DNA of 64,000 nucleotides. It comes from Lytechinus variegatus. Taxonomy: Eukaryota > Echinodermata > Echinoidea > Temnopleuroida > Toxopneustidae. Shown one piece after another: positions 1 to 10,495 of this stretch. The DNA lies in NCBI RefSeq assembly GCF_018143015.1, contig NC_054743.1, positions 30,157,934 through 30,221,933 of the forward strand, read 5' to 3'. Under the pieces are notes generated by a model. It made no database searches and had not been told where the DNA came from. It was given only the letters and a program-made list of their open reading frames with translations. Within the stretch, counting starts at the first letter, position 1. Each line of letters begins with the position of its first letter. Made by a program: the position numbers and the translations under genes.

Positions 1-264
1 TAAACTGGTTTTAGCGTAAGTGAGGACACAACCGTTCTTCGGGAAGCGATCTTCGCACATTTTGAGCGCGCTACTCTACACAACAGGTGTAGAATGCCTA
101 TGCTGCGGTTTCGAATTTCGCGCGAAACGTCTCACCCCACTGAGAGCGTTTCCATAGCAACAAGAGCGTTTTACGTGAAGTGATTTTGAAAACCACTTTC
201 GTGTGATCAAGTGAGAACGCTAGCAAAGCGATCTTCAAAAGTGGTTTCCTGAATCGGTTTCCAG
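1..264. other. left flank, no gene seen
   Basis: No coding exon is recognisable. The stretch is more GC-rich than what follows and has related phrases in both orientations (AACTGGTTTTAGCG near the left edge; GAATCGGTTTCCAG at 250-263), which suggests part of an inverted-repeat element cut by the window edge. It probably lies in an intron of the XPNPEP2-like gene to its right. Confidence 0.35.
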
Positions 265-2272
265 TAAACTATACACAACAAAAAAAGTAAGTCCCCACCT
301 AAAGAAACATCAATAATTTCCGAACCCATGCGAGTTTTTAATGTATTTTTACATGAGCGTGTGGGTAATTTTATAAGCTACCCTCTGAGTAAATGCTGTG
401 GACGTATCTTACGTCATGCTTCAATGAGCACCGTTAGAATTTAAAAAATGTCACTTTTCAAAAGTCACAAGTAAAGTATCATGACTTTGATTCCATTTTA
501 TTGGAAATAATTCCACATTCTCATCATGAAAAATAGTCAGAAGGCTTGTAAAAAGTACTTTCTAAAAGACGATACAACTTTCTTAGCTAAATTTTACGGT
601 TGAATAAACTCAAGTCCAAATTTGCTATAATTGGGTTTTTACACATTTCTATCAATAAAAATGCTAGAATATGATGACAGTTATTTTGGGGAAGACTATC
701 TTCAACAATATTCATCTTTCACGGTTCAGTGAACATTTATTGGAAACAAAAAATGCGATTTTCAAATATTGTAGGCAAGTATTGCTTCATTTCGGTAACT
801 GAAAATGATATTTTCTCAACTTTTTCGTTATGTTCATGACCAATTATCATGCTTCAATGATTCAAAGGTGTCAAATTAAACATTTACGCTTGAATGAACA
901 TGTGGAATGTGATTAGCTCTTTTTTAAGTTATTGGAAAAAATGCAATTTGTAACTATGGATATCTGTCACAAAACTCATTGCACAGTTCATTATTTTGAT
1001 TTGATTTTCATGAAAATCCCGATGTTTATTGCATCAGTGAGCACACAATATTAAAAAATTATGCAAATGAGAAGAAAGTTCAAGGCCTTGGCACCACTCT
1101 GTACTGTATCGAATGGTTATTTTGGTGTGCGCACCTTTTGGATAGTGTTACTCTGAAGCCATGTGCGAAGTTTCATGAAATAACTGTTGGCAGAAGTAAC
1201 AAAAACCGTCCATGAAACAAACCCTCATTTCATATTTGTTAAAATTTTGACTTCCTCTCTCATAGACTTGTGTACATTATTGGTGCATATGTTTAAGCAT
1301 ACGTAACCCCAAGGTGGAACTTATTTTCAAGGCTGTCTTTAGCAATGTCGTTTGGCAGTAATGTTTATCAACCTATGGGCAGAATTCTGTGCAAAAATGA
1401 AATCGATTTGTTTGTTTATGGATGAGTGAGCACGCATCAAAGTGGGAAAATTGGTATTTTCAATGTCACAGACTCATTTTAAAGGGTAATAAAGTGAATA
1501 TTGGGGGCAAATTTGGTTTCAAATGTGTCTTTAATTGCTGTAGATTTTATCATCCATCATTTCTATCACCAAACACTTTCCGAACTTTAACCATTTTCAT
1601 GGTTGAGCGAGCACATTTAAATGAATGGACAGATCAGTGGTGGATCCAGAATTTTAGATTGGGGAGGGGCCTATAATCGGGGGAGCCATCAACATTTTCA
1701 AATTTTAACATCATCTAACAAGTTGTAGAAGATACTACCAAAAAAACCCTATGATGATACGTCACAATACAGGGGCCGCAGAGCAGTTTTCAAAGTGGGG
1801 GAGGGGGGGGGGGCTGACCATGCCAAAAATCACAATCGTATTACATTTTTGTACTTGCTTATGGAAAAAACTAGGGGGCTGAAGCCCCCAGCTCCCCCCC
1901 CCCCCCGCTGCCCCTGCAATACATCATGCTCACTCAACCATGAACATACGATATCAAAATTTGGTCTGAAGTGGGTAAATGATGGATAGTAAAACAGATA
2001 ACACCGTAAAATTCACCTAAAAACATTTTTTTGCGCAACTTTGTATTTGCACAATCTGAAAAACGACTCTTGTGACTTTCAAAAATGGTCATTTTTAATT
2101 CAATCTTTAATTACTCATGCATGACTCAACCGATCAATCCCATTTTCCCCCAGGAGTTGCTTAATGAGTGTAGAAAACCACCCATGAAATATCAGATCTC
2201 AAAATAATTCGGTTCAAAAGTTACAGCAATTTGATTTAGGGGGGACTTACTTTTTTGTTGTGTATAGTTTTA
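265..2272. mobile_element. 2 kb non-autonomous DNA transposon with ~35 bp terminal inverted repeats
   Basis: The ends match in inverse orientation: AACTATACACAAC followed by an A run and GTAAGTCCCC on the left (267-296), and the complement on the right (2240-2270). A TA dinucleotide lies immediately outside each end, as expected for Tc1/mariner-like target duplication. No transposase-like reading frame was recognised, so it looks non-autonomous. The interior is AT-rich with scattered TGAG(Y)GAGCAC phrases (near 1038, 1424 and 1604). A second, G/C-run repeat appears to be nested inside at about 1635-1916. Family assignment rests only on the ends and TA flanks. Confidence 0.7.
1635..1916. mobile_element. 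nested G/C-run repeat
   Basis: Starts CAGTGGTGGATCCAGAAT and ends near CCCCGCTGCCCCTG, with a long G run near the middle and a long C run near the right end. CAGTGGCGGA-like ends with G/C runs recur in other small elements of this window. The ends pair poorly, so borders are approximate. Confidence 0.35.
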
Positions 2273-2846
2273 GAAAGTGTAATGAGAACGGCCTCTAGGT
2301 CAACTATGGCTGCTTCGCAAACCAGCACGCTGAGATCCCACCATACGAGCCATTCAGAGTCTGCATAGCCTGTTCCTTTATTGATGAATATAAAAAAGAA
2401 ATAAAAGGAAATTCGCGCGAAAAATGAGAATGGGAATAGAATATACAACGAAAAAGAAAGGAAAGAAGAGGAAAATAAATCGGTAGTGACAATAGTGAAA
2501 ATGAAGAGAATAGAATAAGGACATTGATGTGATTAATCTAATGATAACATTGAAGTTTGTTTTCCTTCAATGAGATTTCGAATAGTAGTGATAAGTTTGG
2601 CAATATGATAGATAAAGTGAATGATGAAAAATAATTCAAAGAATAGCAAAAGGAAATAAAAATATTGAACAAGTTATCGTATGAGTTACTCATGGATTAA
2701 AAAGTACAGATGCCTACAATAGTACTTCTTTGCTTACATAGCACGTAGGAACTTCCCAATACGGTGTAAATAGCGTACCTAAATTTACGAAGAAAAAACA
2801 TAAAAAAAATAACCCCACTTTTTCTAATTTTTATTTTTCCATTCAG

Positions 2847-4508
2847 CATAAATTCAACAACTACACCTACATGACATTTGAAATGATCTCACTGGTACCA
2901 TTCGAACCTACACTCATCGACTTTAGTCTCATGACCATGAAACAGGTAAGCCACCCCACCCTCCCTCCTGCACCCCTTGACATTTGAAATGGTCTCACGC
3001 TGATAGATTTTTGTTTCATTACCTTCAAACAGGTAAGCCACTCCACCCATCCCATACCCCTCCCACATGCACCGCTTGCCATTTGAAATGGTATCACTGA
3101 TTCTATTTGAATCTACGCTGATAGAATTGTGTTTCATTACCTCCAAACAGGTAAGCCACTCCACCCCTCCCATACCCCTCCACACCCCTTTGCCATTTGA
3201 AATGGTCTCACTGTACCACTCGAACCTACACTCATCGATGTTAGGCTTATGACCTCCAAACAGGTAAGCCACTCCACCCCTCCCATACCCCTCCACACCC
3301 CTTTGCCATTTGAAATGGTCTCACTGTACCACTCGAACCTACACTTATCGATGTTAGGCTCTAAACAGGTAAGCCACACACCCCCGGGGAGTTGGGGCAC
3401 TCAGTATATAATGCATAGTGGTATGTGCCGCGGAGGCCGCGCTAGCCGCATCATGCACGCATGACCGTTCCATAGGGGATGCATACGCACTCACGCTGGC
3501 GATCCGTTCCAAGGACCCCCGTTTTCACAAACATTTGTCGTTCCGAAGCCCGTTCCGAGGACCCTCCTTTTTAATATAAGCCCGCTCCAAGGCCCCCATT
3601 TTTTGTCTCGCCCGCGGAACACCCCACCACTTTTTTGGTCGAGTGCCCCCCCCGGGCACATACTCCTGCCATACCCCTCCCACACCCCTTGCCATTGAAA
3701 TGGTCTCACTGATACCGTTTAAACCTGCACTCATCGATAGTCTCACGGCAGGTAAAAGTGCGGCCGGCCACACCCCTTGTTACTCGAAATGGTCTCACTG
3801 TTATCACTCGAACCTACAGTTGTCGATGTTAGGCTTATGATCGTCAACATTTCTGGGTGCAAACAATAACAAAAACATGGTTAATTTATGTCTTTTTGCA
3901 CTTAATAGAATAAGGTTGCAATTAGATCTTGAAGATGTGGCACTCAAATCTTGATGGCATTGTTTTACTGCAACTTGACCTTTATGTCTAAAAAGCTCTA
4001 TTCCGAACGTCCCCGATGTCCGTTGCTGTCATTCTATTTTAAATATTTTCTAACCAACAATATGAGCCCGTGGTGGGCGCCCGAGTTGAAGAACATTTTC
4101 TGCCATTTTGCCTCCATTCTTCATTCTTTTAAAAGTGGAGTAAATGGGAAATACATTTTCCTCAAAGTGACGATTCGCTTTCCCCAACATCAAAAAAAAA
4201 AATGGGAATAACTCTTATTTGTAAAAAAAACCAACTTTGAAATGCAAGGTGACAAGCTTATGATGCGATAAAAAATGAAAGGGAATACTATTAGTTTTAC
4301 CTTTCTTCTTGTTTTCCAGATCGAATGGTACAATGCCTACAACGACAGAATCAATAATGAAATCAAGCCCTCTCTCACAGCAAGGGGCAAGGAGTGGGTG
4401 GAAATGAAGACAAAGTACGTTGACCCATCTACCGGAGCAGCCGCCCCACTAGTTACGTCATTCATCTGCATCATTATGACGTCATTAATCGCGATGTTTC
4501 TACAATAG
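2847..4508 (+). CDS. XPNPEP2: Xaa-Pro aminopeptidase 2-like, last two coding exons (partial)
   Basis: Exons 2847-2945 (33 codons, after a TTCCATTCAG acceptor, before GTAAGC) and 4320-4508 (after TTTTCCAG, ending TAG), joined in phase 0. The first encodes YMTFEMISLVPFEPTLIDFS, matching the conserved C-terminal strand of metallo-aminopeptidase P (vertebrate XPNPEP2 has YLTFEVVSFVPYDRNLIDVS, from memory). The second encodes the final helices (IEWYNAYNDRINNEIKPSL) and ends in a hydrophobic stretch, VTSFICIIMTSLIAMFLQ. That fits the GPI-anchor signal of membrane-bound XPNPEP2 rather than cytosolic XPNPEP1. The family removes N-terminal residues before proline at the cell surface using two metal ions; the catalytic residues lie upstream, outside the window. 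The intron holds an array of partial exon copies. Family is well supported; the paralogue assignment depends on the tail. Confidence 0.75.
2968..3850 (+). repeat. tandem array of exon-fragment plus splice-donor copies
   Basis: At least six decayed copies of the 3' part of the exon at 2847-2945 plus its first intron bases follow it in the same orientation. Copies of CATTTGAAATGGTCTCA begin near 2981, 3080, 3194, 3307, 3693 (slightly changed) and 3781 (diverged); the original is at 2875, so the spacing is about 87-114 bp. Five copies keep a donor-like AGGTAA (GT at 3033, 3151, 3264, 3369, 3752) besides the true donor at 2946. None keeps the exon's acceptor or an open frame, so they are probably not coding exons. 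The array is interrupted by a G-run element at 3382-3656. Confidence 0.85.
3382..3656. mobile_element. GGGGCACTC-ended element inserted in the exon array
   Basis: Begins GGGGCACTCAGTATATAATG and ends TTTTGGTCGAGTGCCCCCCC. Imperfect terminal inverted repeats extend through a GTGCCGCGG motif. The interior is built of degenerate ~30 bp units around CGTTCCAAGGACCCCCGTTT. The same element occurs in both arms of the palindrome at 10496-12154, so this is a mobile family. No protein is encoded. Confidence 0.7.
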
Positions 4509-4781
4509 TTTTTTAATTACAAAATGTGTTTTTCTAAATGGGGGGGGGGGGGATAAAACCACAATTTTCACGATTATTGTATAGAAAGAGTTTAATAGTT
4601 TAAATGTCACTTTCTATCTATTTATCATGGGAATTCTTGCGTTCAGTGCCATAAATCCAAAACCTAGTTTGCTCGATCTTAATGACATTGATTAATTTTG
4701 ACTGCAATTATTATGAAAACACCAACACACGAGTGAAAAATCTGCTACCTAAATGTGTTTTCATCAAAATTGATGAAAAAT

Positions 4782-4787
4782 AATAAA
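4782..4787 (+). promoter_or_regulatory. candidate polyadenylation signal of the XPNPEP2-like gene
   Basis: AATAAA 274 bases after the stop codon in AT-rich sequence. Position and motif fit, but the 3' end cannot be proved from sequence alone. Confidence 0.4.
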
Positions 4788-4865
4788 TTCAGTGCTCTGT
4801 GAAAAACACCTAAAAAGCTCAATTCTAGGGACAACTAATGTAGCTTGTCATACATATTACTAATA

Positions 4866-5132
4866 CAGTGACGTATCTAAGGAGGGACATGGAGTGCATT
4901 CCCCGAAACACCACTTCTAGTGGCCCAAAAGCTAGGGCAGAATATGAAGGAAATGGGTATAAAAAACAAGACAAAACAAAATAACCATAGACATAGAACT
5001 GGTGCTCATTTTGGCACGTTTATGTTGGATTGTTTTTCATGTTCAAATGATTTTTTCGCTATTGCTTATTTTTTATTTTTATTTTATTATTTTTTTTTTT
5101 TTGGGGGGGGTCATTACGAGGATACGCCACTG
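4866..5132. mobile_element. MITE with CAGTGACGTATC ends
   Basis: A 267 bp unit starting CAGTGACGTATC and ending GATACGCCACTG, an imperfect inverted pair, with a T run followed by a G run near the right end. No coding content. Confidence 0.6.
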
Positions 5133-5879
5133 CATAAACAATCATATTGATTGCTATTTGATTTAAAATGATTTCCAGTACTTCCTATTTGTAACAAGTT
5201 TTATCGTGCATTTGATGATAGAAATTACTCATTTTATATATACACTGTTTTTTATAAATAGTTATGTATGTGTACACTTGGTTTCAACTATATAGGCCTA
5301 TATGTTAAACTCTCATTATGTTACGTTACGTTATGTTACGGTGCATGTAGTACACAATCTATCGCATAGGAGAGAGTTATTGGTGTTGGAGTAGTGGTGT
5401 CATAATCATTATCGTGTCACTTTGTATAGAAAACAACTGTTTTATACAATCATGACACCGCAATTAAGAAAACGGGGAGAACGTAAGATAAAAATGATAT
5501 GCCTCTATACATTGTAGACTATGCACCGTTAAAGTTCATAGCAAGCATAATTATTATCATGTCAAGAATGATACAGCATGATATGATGCAATATGCAAAT
5601 GATTATTATGCAGAACTGCATGTTTTATAATTTGTGTTGTAATTTTATAAAATATAATATGCAGACATACACAAGATCGTGTAACTTTGATTTGAAAATG
5701 AATGTTTGATTTGACAATACAATTAGTCCTATAGATCTGAAATTAAAACATTGACTTGAATAAGATGATAATATTTATCAATGTCTATTGTATTTTGTTC
5801 TTGATTGTGTATATTTGAGAAGCGTTAGAGGGTCATCTACCTGACGAAATTGCGAGTTTTACCTTGCCATGTCAACAGA

Positions 5880-6780
5880 GTCAACTGAGTGAGCGCGCGA
5901 AGGGCACTCATGTGACAGTTATAATGACCTAATTGAGAAATGTTAAGGACAATGTCATTAAACAGATATGTATCTCACTGATCAAATAATGCGAGCGCGA
6001 AGCGCGAGCTGAATTTTTTTAATATTCACACCTAAAAAGGGACATTATAATCAAATTTGTGTAATCACGAAAGGTACCTGTCTTGTTAAATAAAGCGAGC
6101 GCGATGTGCGAGCTGAAATTTCGCATATTTTTACTCCAAACAGCGAGATTTTAAGGAATATATTTTAGGAATCCATTAAGAGTATGCATATCTCACCATA
6201 GTCATCTAATGCGAGTGCCAAGCGCTTGCTGATTTTATTAGAATTACATCTGAACACATGAAACACATTTTGTAGTCATTGCAATCATGATTATCATACG
6301 CATCTCACTAATCAAATATTGCGAGCGCGAAGCGCGAGCTTAAAATTTAGACAATTTAGACCTGAAGTGGGGCATTCTAAGGTCTCTTTGTAGGAAGTAA
6401 CTGGGACCATACGTATTTCATTAGTCAAATGATGCGAGCGCGAAGCGCGAGCTGAAAATTTTTGATATTCAGATCAGAAGAAGGGACATTTTAAGGACTG
6501 ATTTTAGGAATTCATGAAGAGCAGACATATCTCACCAATCCACTAATGCGAACGTAATCACGGAAGGAAATGTTTCATATATACGAAGACCTTAACATGG
6601 GGCACTCACTTTTTGAGTCATGTAAAAGGAGCATATGTCACTACATAAAACAATGATAACTCAAGTGCTAGGAAATATATTTGGTTTATATTGACTTGAA
6701 AACGGGATGTTTTAGTACTTCAGGATTATATATCTCGTTAAGCAGACAATGCGAGCACCAGACAAAATGAAGACGTAGGC
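5880..6780 (+). repeat. array of ~110 bp units centred on GCGAGCGCGAAGCGCGAGC
   Basis: The near-palindromic core GCGAGCGCGAAGCGCGAGC recurs at about 5991, 6095, 6211, 6321, 6433, 6547 and 6749, with five intervals of 104-116 bp and one of 202. Each unit has ATCTCACTAATCAAATAAT just before the core and GACATTTTAAGGA-like sequence after it. Later copies are more decayed. The same family occurs in opposite orientation at about 49440-50900. Confidence 0.8.
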
Positions 6781-7416
6781 CCTGGGCAAATTATGTTTCA
6801 TAAAGTTATGATAAAAATGTTTCTTATGTAATGTAACATAACATAATTATAATATAATAAAACATTATAATGAATAATATTTTCTTCTTTTCCACTACGT
6901 TTCTTTTCATTTCTCCCTCTTTTCTCCTTTTCCCTCTTTTTTTTTGGTCAGCCGATGGAGAGGGGGGGGGGGGGGTGCCCCCCGTAGTTAAGCCACTGTA
7001 TGTCTATATGGCAAATACCCCTCCAATATTATTATTTTTCTTACCCCATGATGGTTCAATTGTTTTATTAGAGATTACATAAAAAATTGACTTTCCATCT
7101 TAATCCCTTCCCAAAGACCCCAACATTGATGAATTGGAAGAAACGAGGGTTTCTATTCAATGTTATAATAAGGACATAAGTATTTCGTTTGGAAATGGTG
7201 AACTGGCTCTTTATTTGCATTTTATGATTCAATAATATTGTTTTATTTGTTAAGCGGTATTTTAGGAAGAATTTTTACCAATAAAGCAACTATCTCTTGT
7301 GATTTCTTTTTCATTTCTTTCGAAAAAGTGGGGGGATGTTTCTACAGGCCCCCCCTCCTCGAAAAGTGGGGGGGGGATATATCCCCCATCCCCCGGGATT
7401 TACGCAAGTGACTTAT

Positions 7417-7602
7417 ATTACTACTACTACTAGTACTACTACTACTAATGATAATAATAACAACAACAACAATAATGATATTATCAATTGTAATAATAAT
7501 AATGATAATAATATTATTATTAATAATGATAATCATAATAATGATAATAATAGTAATGATATTAATAATAATAATAATAGCAATAATAATAAAAGTGACT
7601 TA
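7417..7602. repeat. ACT/AAT trinucleotide microsatellite
   Basis: ACT triplets followed by impure AAT/GAT triplets for about 185 bp. Long open frames here (poly-Asn, poly-Ile) come from the repeat and are not genes. Just to the left (7330-7400) are G- and C-run remnants of other elements. Confidence 0.9.
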
Positions 7603-7631
7603 CAAAGCACCAAATCCTCTGTACAGGAAAC

Positions 7632-7744
7632 CAGTAGCGGACCGTGACCCGGAGGAGACAAAGCATTGGGGGGGGGGGGCACTGCAACAATGCCGTGCCC
7701 CCCCCCCCAATGCTTTGTCTCCTCGGGGTCACGGTCCGCCACTG
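7632..7744. mobile_element. 113 bp near-perfect hairpin MITE
   Basis: CAGTAGCGGACCGTGACCC at the left pairs with GGGTCACGGTCCGCCACTG at the right, and the arms continue through GGAGACAAAGCATTGG, a G run and GCAC to a small loop around 7685-7693. Nearly the whole element is stem, so the arms are little diverged and the insertion is probably young. Confidence 0.85.
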
Positions 7745-9339
7745 CAGGAAACTCAAATGCCAAAAAGAATAAAGAAGTAACTGAAAAGGTTTGAGATCAT
7801 TGTAAGACTCAACCGAGATGCATTTTTTTAATGTAAAGCTACATGTAATCCACAATGTGGGGGTATGGATGAAGAAATGATCTGGCCTCAAGTTTTTTTT
7901 TGGAATATGGAATTTTATGTTGATAATAAGCGGGAAGACCTAATGGTCTTGGTAAAAGATTGCATTGAGGTTCTGATACATCATGATGAAATAAAATAAA
8001 AAGCAAACTTGGGAAAAAGATTGGAAAAGTATCAAAGAAATCGAAAATGACACATAGATCGTGACGAATTTGTAGACGAGGAGATGAGAGGGAGGGGTAA
8101 CGATGCGAATGTGAGGGGGAGGTTCTTGAAAGGAGGAATAAAATAATGATGTAAAGATATCGGGCAAATGGAAATGAGAGGGGAGGGTTTGAGAATGAGA
8201 GAACGTGAATGTGAAGTATTAAAATTGGAAGGAGAAATAAATAGGTTAAAGATCCAGACCGGACCCAAAAATGAAACCGACAAATTATATACCAATAGAA
8301 AGCTTATAAGCTACTAAATACAGCAAGGTATGCTTTATGCATTTTCACCGCTTCCCAGCTGAGTATTTTGCTTAAGAATATTCCAATTATCGGGCTTCGA
8401 ACCCCGTTTAGAAAATAGGCTCTATTGTGCTTTTCACCTGCCTCGAGACTGTGACGTCACGTTGTGTAAGAAGCGTCGTGATTCCATATGATTGTACACA
8501 GAAAAACTGGGTGATTTTTTTGCTTTCCAGATAACGCATTTCATTCTCTTCACTTCTATCATAGAGGGATATCACATATATTTTTTTTGAACTAGTTTTT
8601 GCCATATTTTATTTCCTGCTTATTTGTCGCAGATTTCAATTCTATCTGCATTTAGATTATGTATAACAACTTTTCCTGACATAGCAATTTAGGCCCAATA
8701 AGAGCCAAACAAAGAAATCACACAAAAAGGTAGTGAATAGTTGTAGGTTTACAACAATTTGAACAGAGAATAATTTTGAGTGCCATTTTCATCTAAAAAC
8801 GAAAAAAAAATGGATTCATAACATGGAAATGGAAGAAAATACCCAATGCTTTTGTACACAAACCTATATGGAATCACAACCTTCAGACACACCGTGATGT
8901 CATCATTTCCAGACGACGTGGGGGTGCTCAATCAAAGCGTAATTTGAAGGAGCCGTTTCTTTGATTTTCATTTAAAATTTTTAACTATTGGAAGGAGATA
9001 TATGTAATATTTTTGGTATATTTGTATTGTATGAGTCATTGCCTTTATTTTGATATATGATTGTTTTTACACCAGTCATGGTCTTTAACTGTTCTTAACG
9101 AAGAAACAGGATGATGAAAAAGACATAGACAGATTTTAAGAACATCCCGCCCGTGCCCCCCCCCCATTTGAGAGGTCCCCCATTTTTGTAATGGGAATAT
9201 GCCATGCATACCTAAGTAAGGCCTATTTTATTTTTATTTTCAATGTTTTTTGTCACTTGTCAAATTTTCCCTGGAACAAAATCACCACAAATTGCGGAAA
9301 GTTCATTTACATGCAACATTCGTACAGTAGCCTATAAAG
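7745..9339. other. intergenic, no gene seen
   Basis: No exon with protein similarity or paired splice signals was found. AT-rich single-copy-looking sequence with a C run at about 9158-9167. Confidence 0.5.
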
Positions 9340-9600
9340 GATAGTAATAATAATAATACTAATGATAATAATAACGGTAATAAAATTAATAATAATAACG
9401 ACAATGATAATAAATAGTAATAATAATAATAATAAATAGTAATAATGATAATACAATAATAGATAATAATAATAATAATAATAATAATGAGAATAAGAAG
9501 AAGAAGAAGAAGAAGAAGAAGGAGAAGGAGAAGAAGAAAAAGAAGAAGGAGAAGAAGAAGAAGAAGAAGAAAAAGAAGGAGGAGAAGGAGAAGAAAAAGT
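9340..9600. repeat. compound AAT then AAG microsatellite
   Basis: Impure AAT triplets to about 9490, then GAAGAA/GGAGAA triplets to about 9597. The second half is an uninterrupted purine strand of about 100 bases. Confidence 0.9.
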
Positions 9601-10495
9601 TCGCAGGTATTACGTTTTCCATAGTACGTTTAGTCTTGAAAATTCTAATCTGAAAAAAGAGCAAAATATGCAAAACGCAACAAATCAAGACAACTTCAAT
9701 GAAGTCTTTTATTTTCGGGTAAAACTATTATCGAACATTTATTTCATCATAAAAAACATTTGTTTAATTTTATTATGACAATTTAAAATATATTTTCCCC
9801 ATTTTCTAGGACATTTTCTCGGGTTTTCTATTAATTATACACTGTTAACGTATACATTGGGTCTTTATTATAAGACTAGCAGCTATATCAATCAATTATG
9901 CGTCGCGTGTGGTTGACTTGACAACAAACTGCGGATCCACTCATTAATCACTGTGAGTAGATCTAACCTTATGCCTATGAATATAGCAAATAAAGGTTAT
10001 CAATATTCAGATTGAGTTTCTTTTCAGGTAAGGGAGTATATGTGCTATATTTGAGAAAGGTGAATTTTCCTGGAAATGGTGTCAATCTAGTATTTTACCG
10101 CTGAAGGTAAAGTGCGCTCGAATTCAAGTGACCACAGTCCAGTCCCACATAATGTTGTTCATGTACGGTACCGGTAGCGTACAGGTTAATCTCGATATGC
10201 GGCACGGCACCATTTCCTGCGCCTGCCTGCAACAAATGCTCCTTGCTAAGTTTGGGATTAAAGATTTAGCATGAGGGTTGCACTAGGGTTTTTTGCCAGG
10301 TTAAGGGGTAGGGTATAGAGAGTATTAATCCATTGTATGTTGAACTTTGTAATTCAATTTGCCTGTGGAATCGGATAAAATAGGCCCTTAAATTAAAATA
10401 AGACTGAGCAATTGTCACTGAACTTCACTTTTCTTCAGTCTGAAGGAGTGGAGTAAAATGGAATTGAAACCAATCTGGCCCAGCCACCTTTTTTT

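Noticed and set aside
2868-3464. Possible extra coding exons or a small repetitive protein
   Set aside because: The copies lack acceptors and have stops in the homologous frame; open frames on the - strand are antisense to the repeat.
7336-7780. Long open frames rich in Asn or Ile
   Set aside because: They are translations of the AAT microsatellite and the 7632-7744 hairpin, with no protein-like composition or splice context.
9386-9688. 100-residue Phe/Leu-rich frame on the - strand
   Set aside because: Produced by the GAA/AAT microsatellite.
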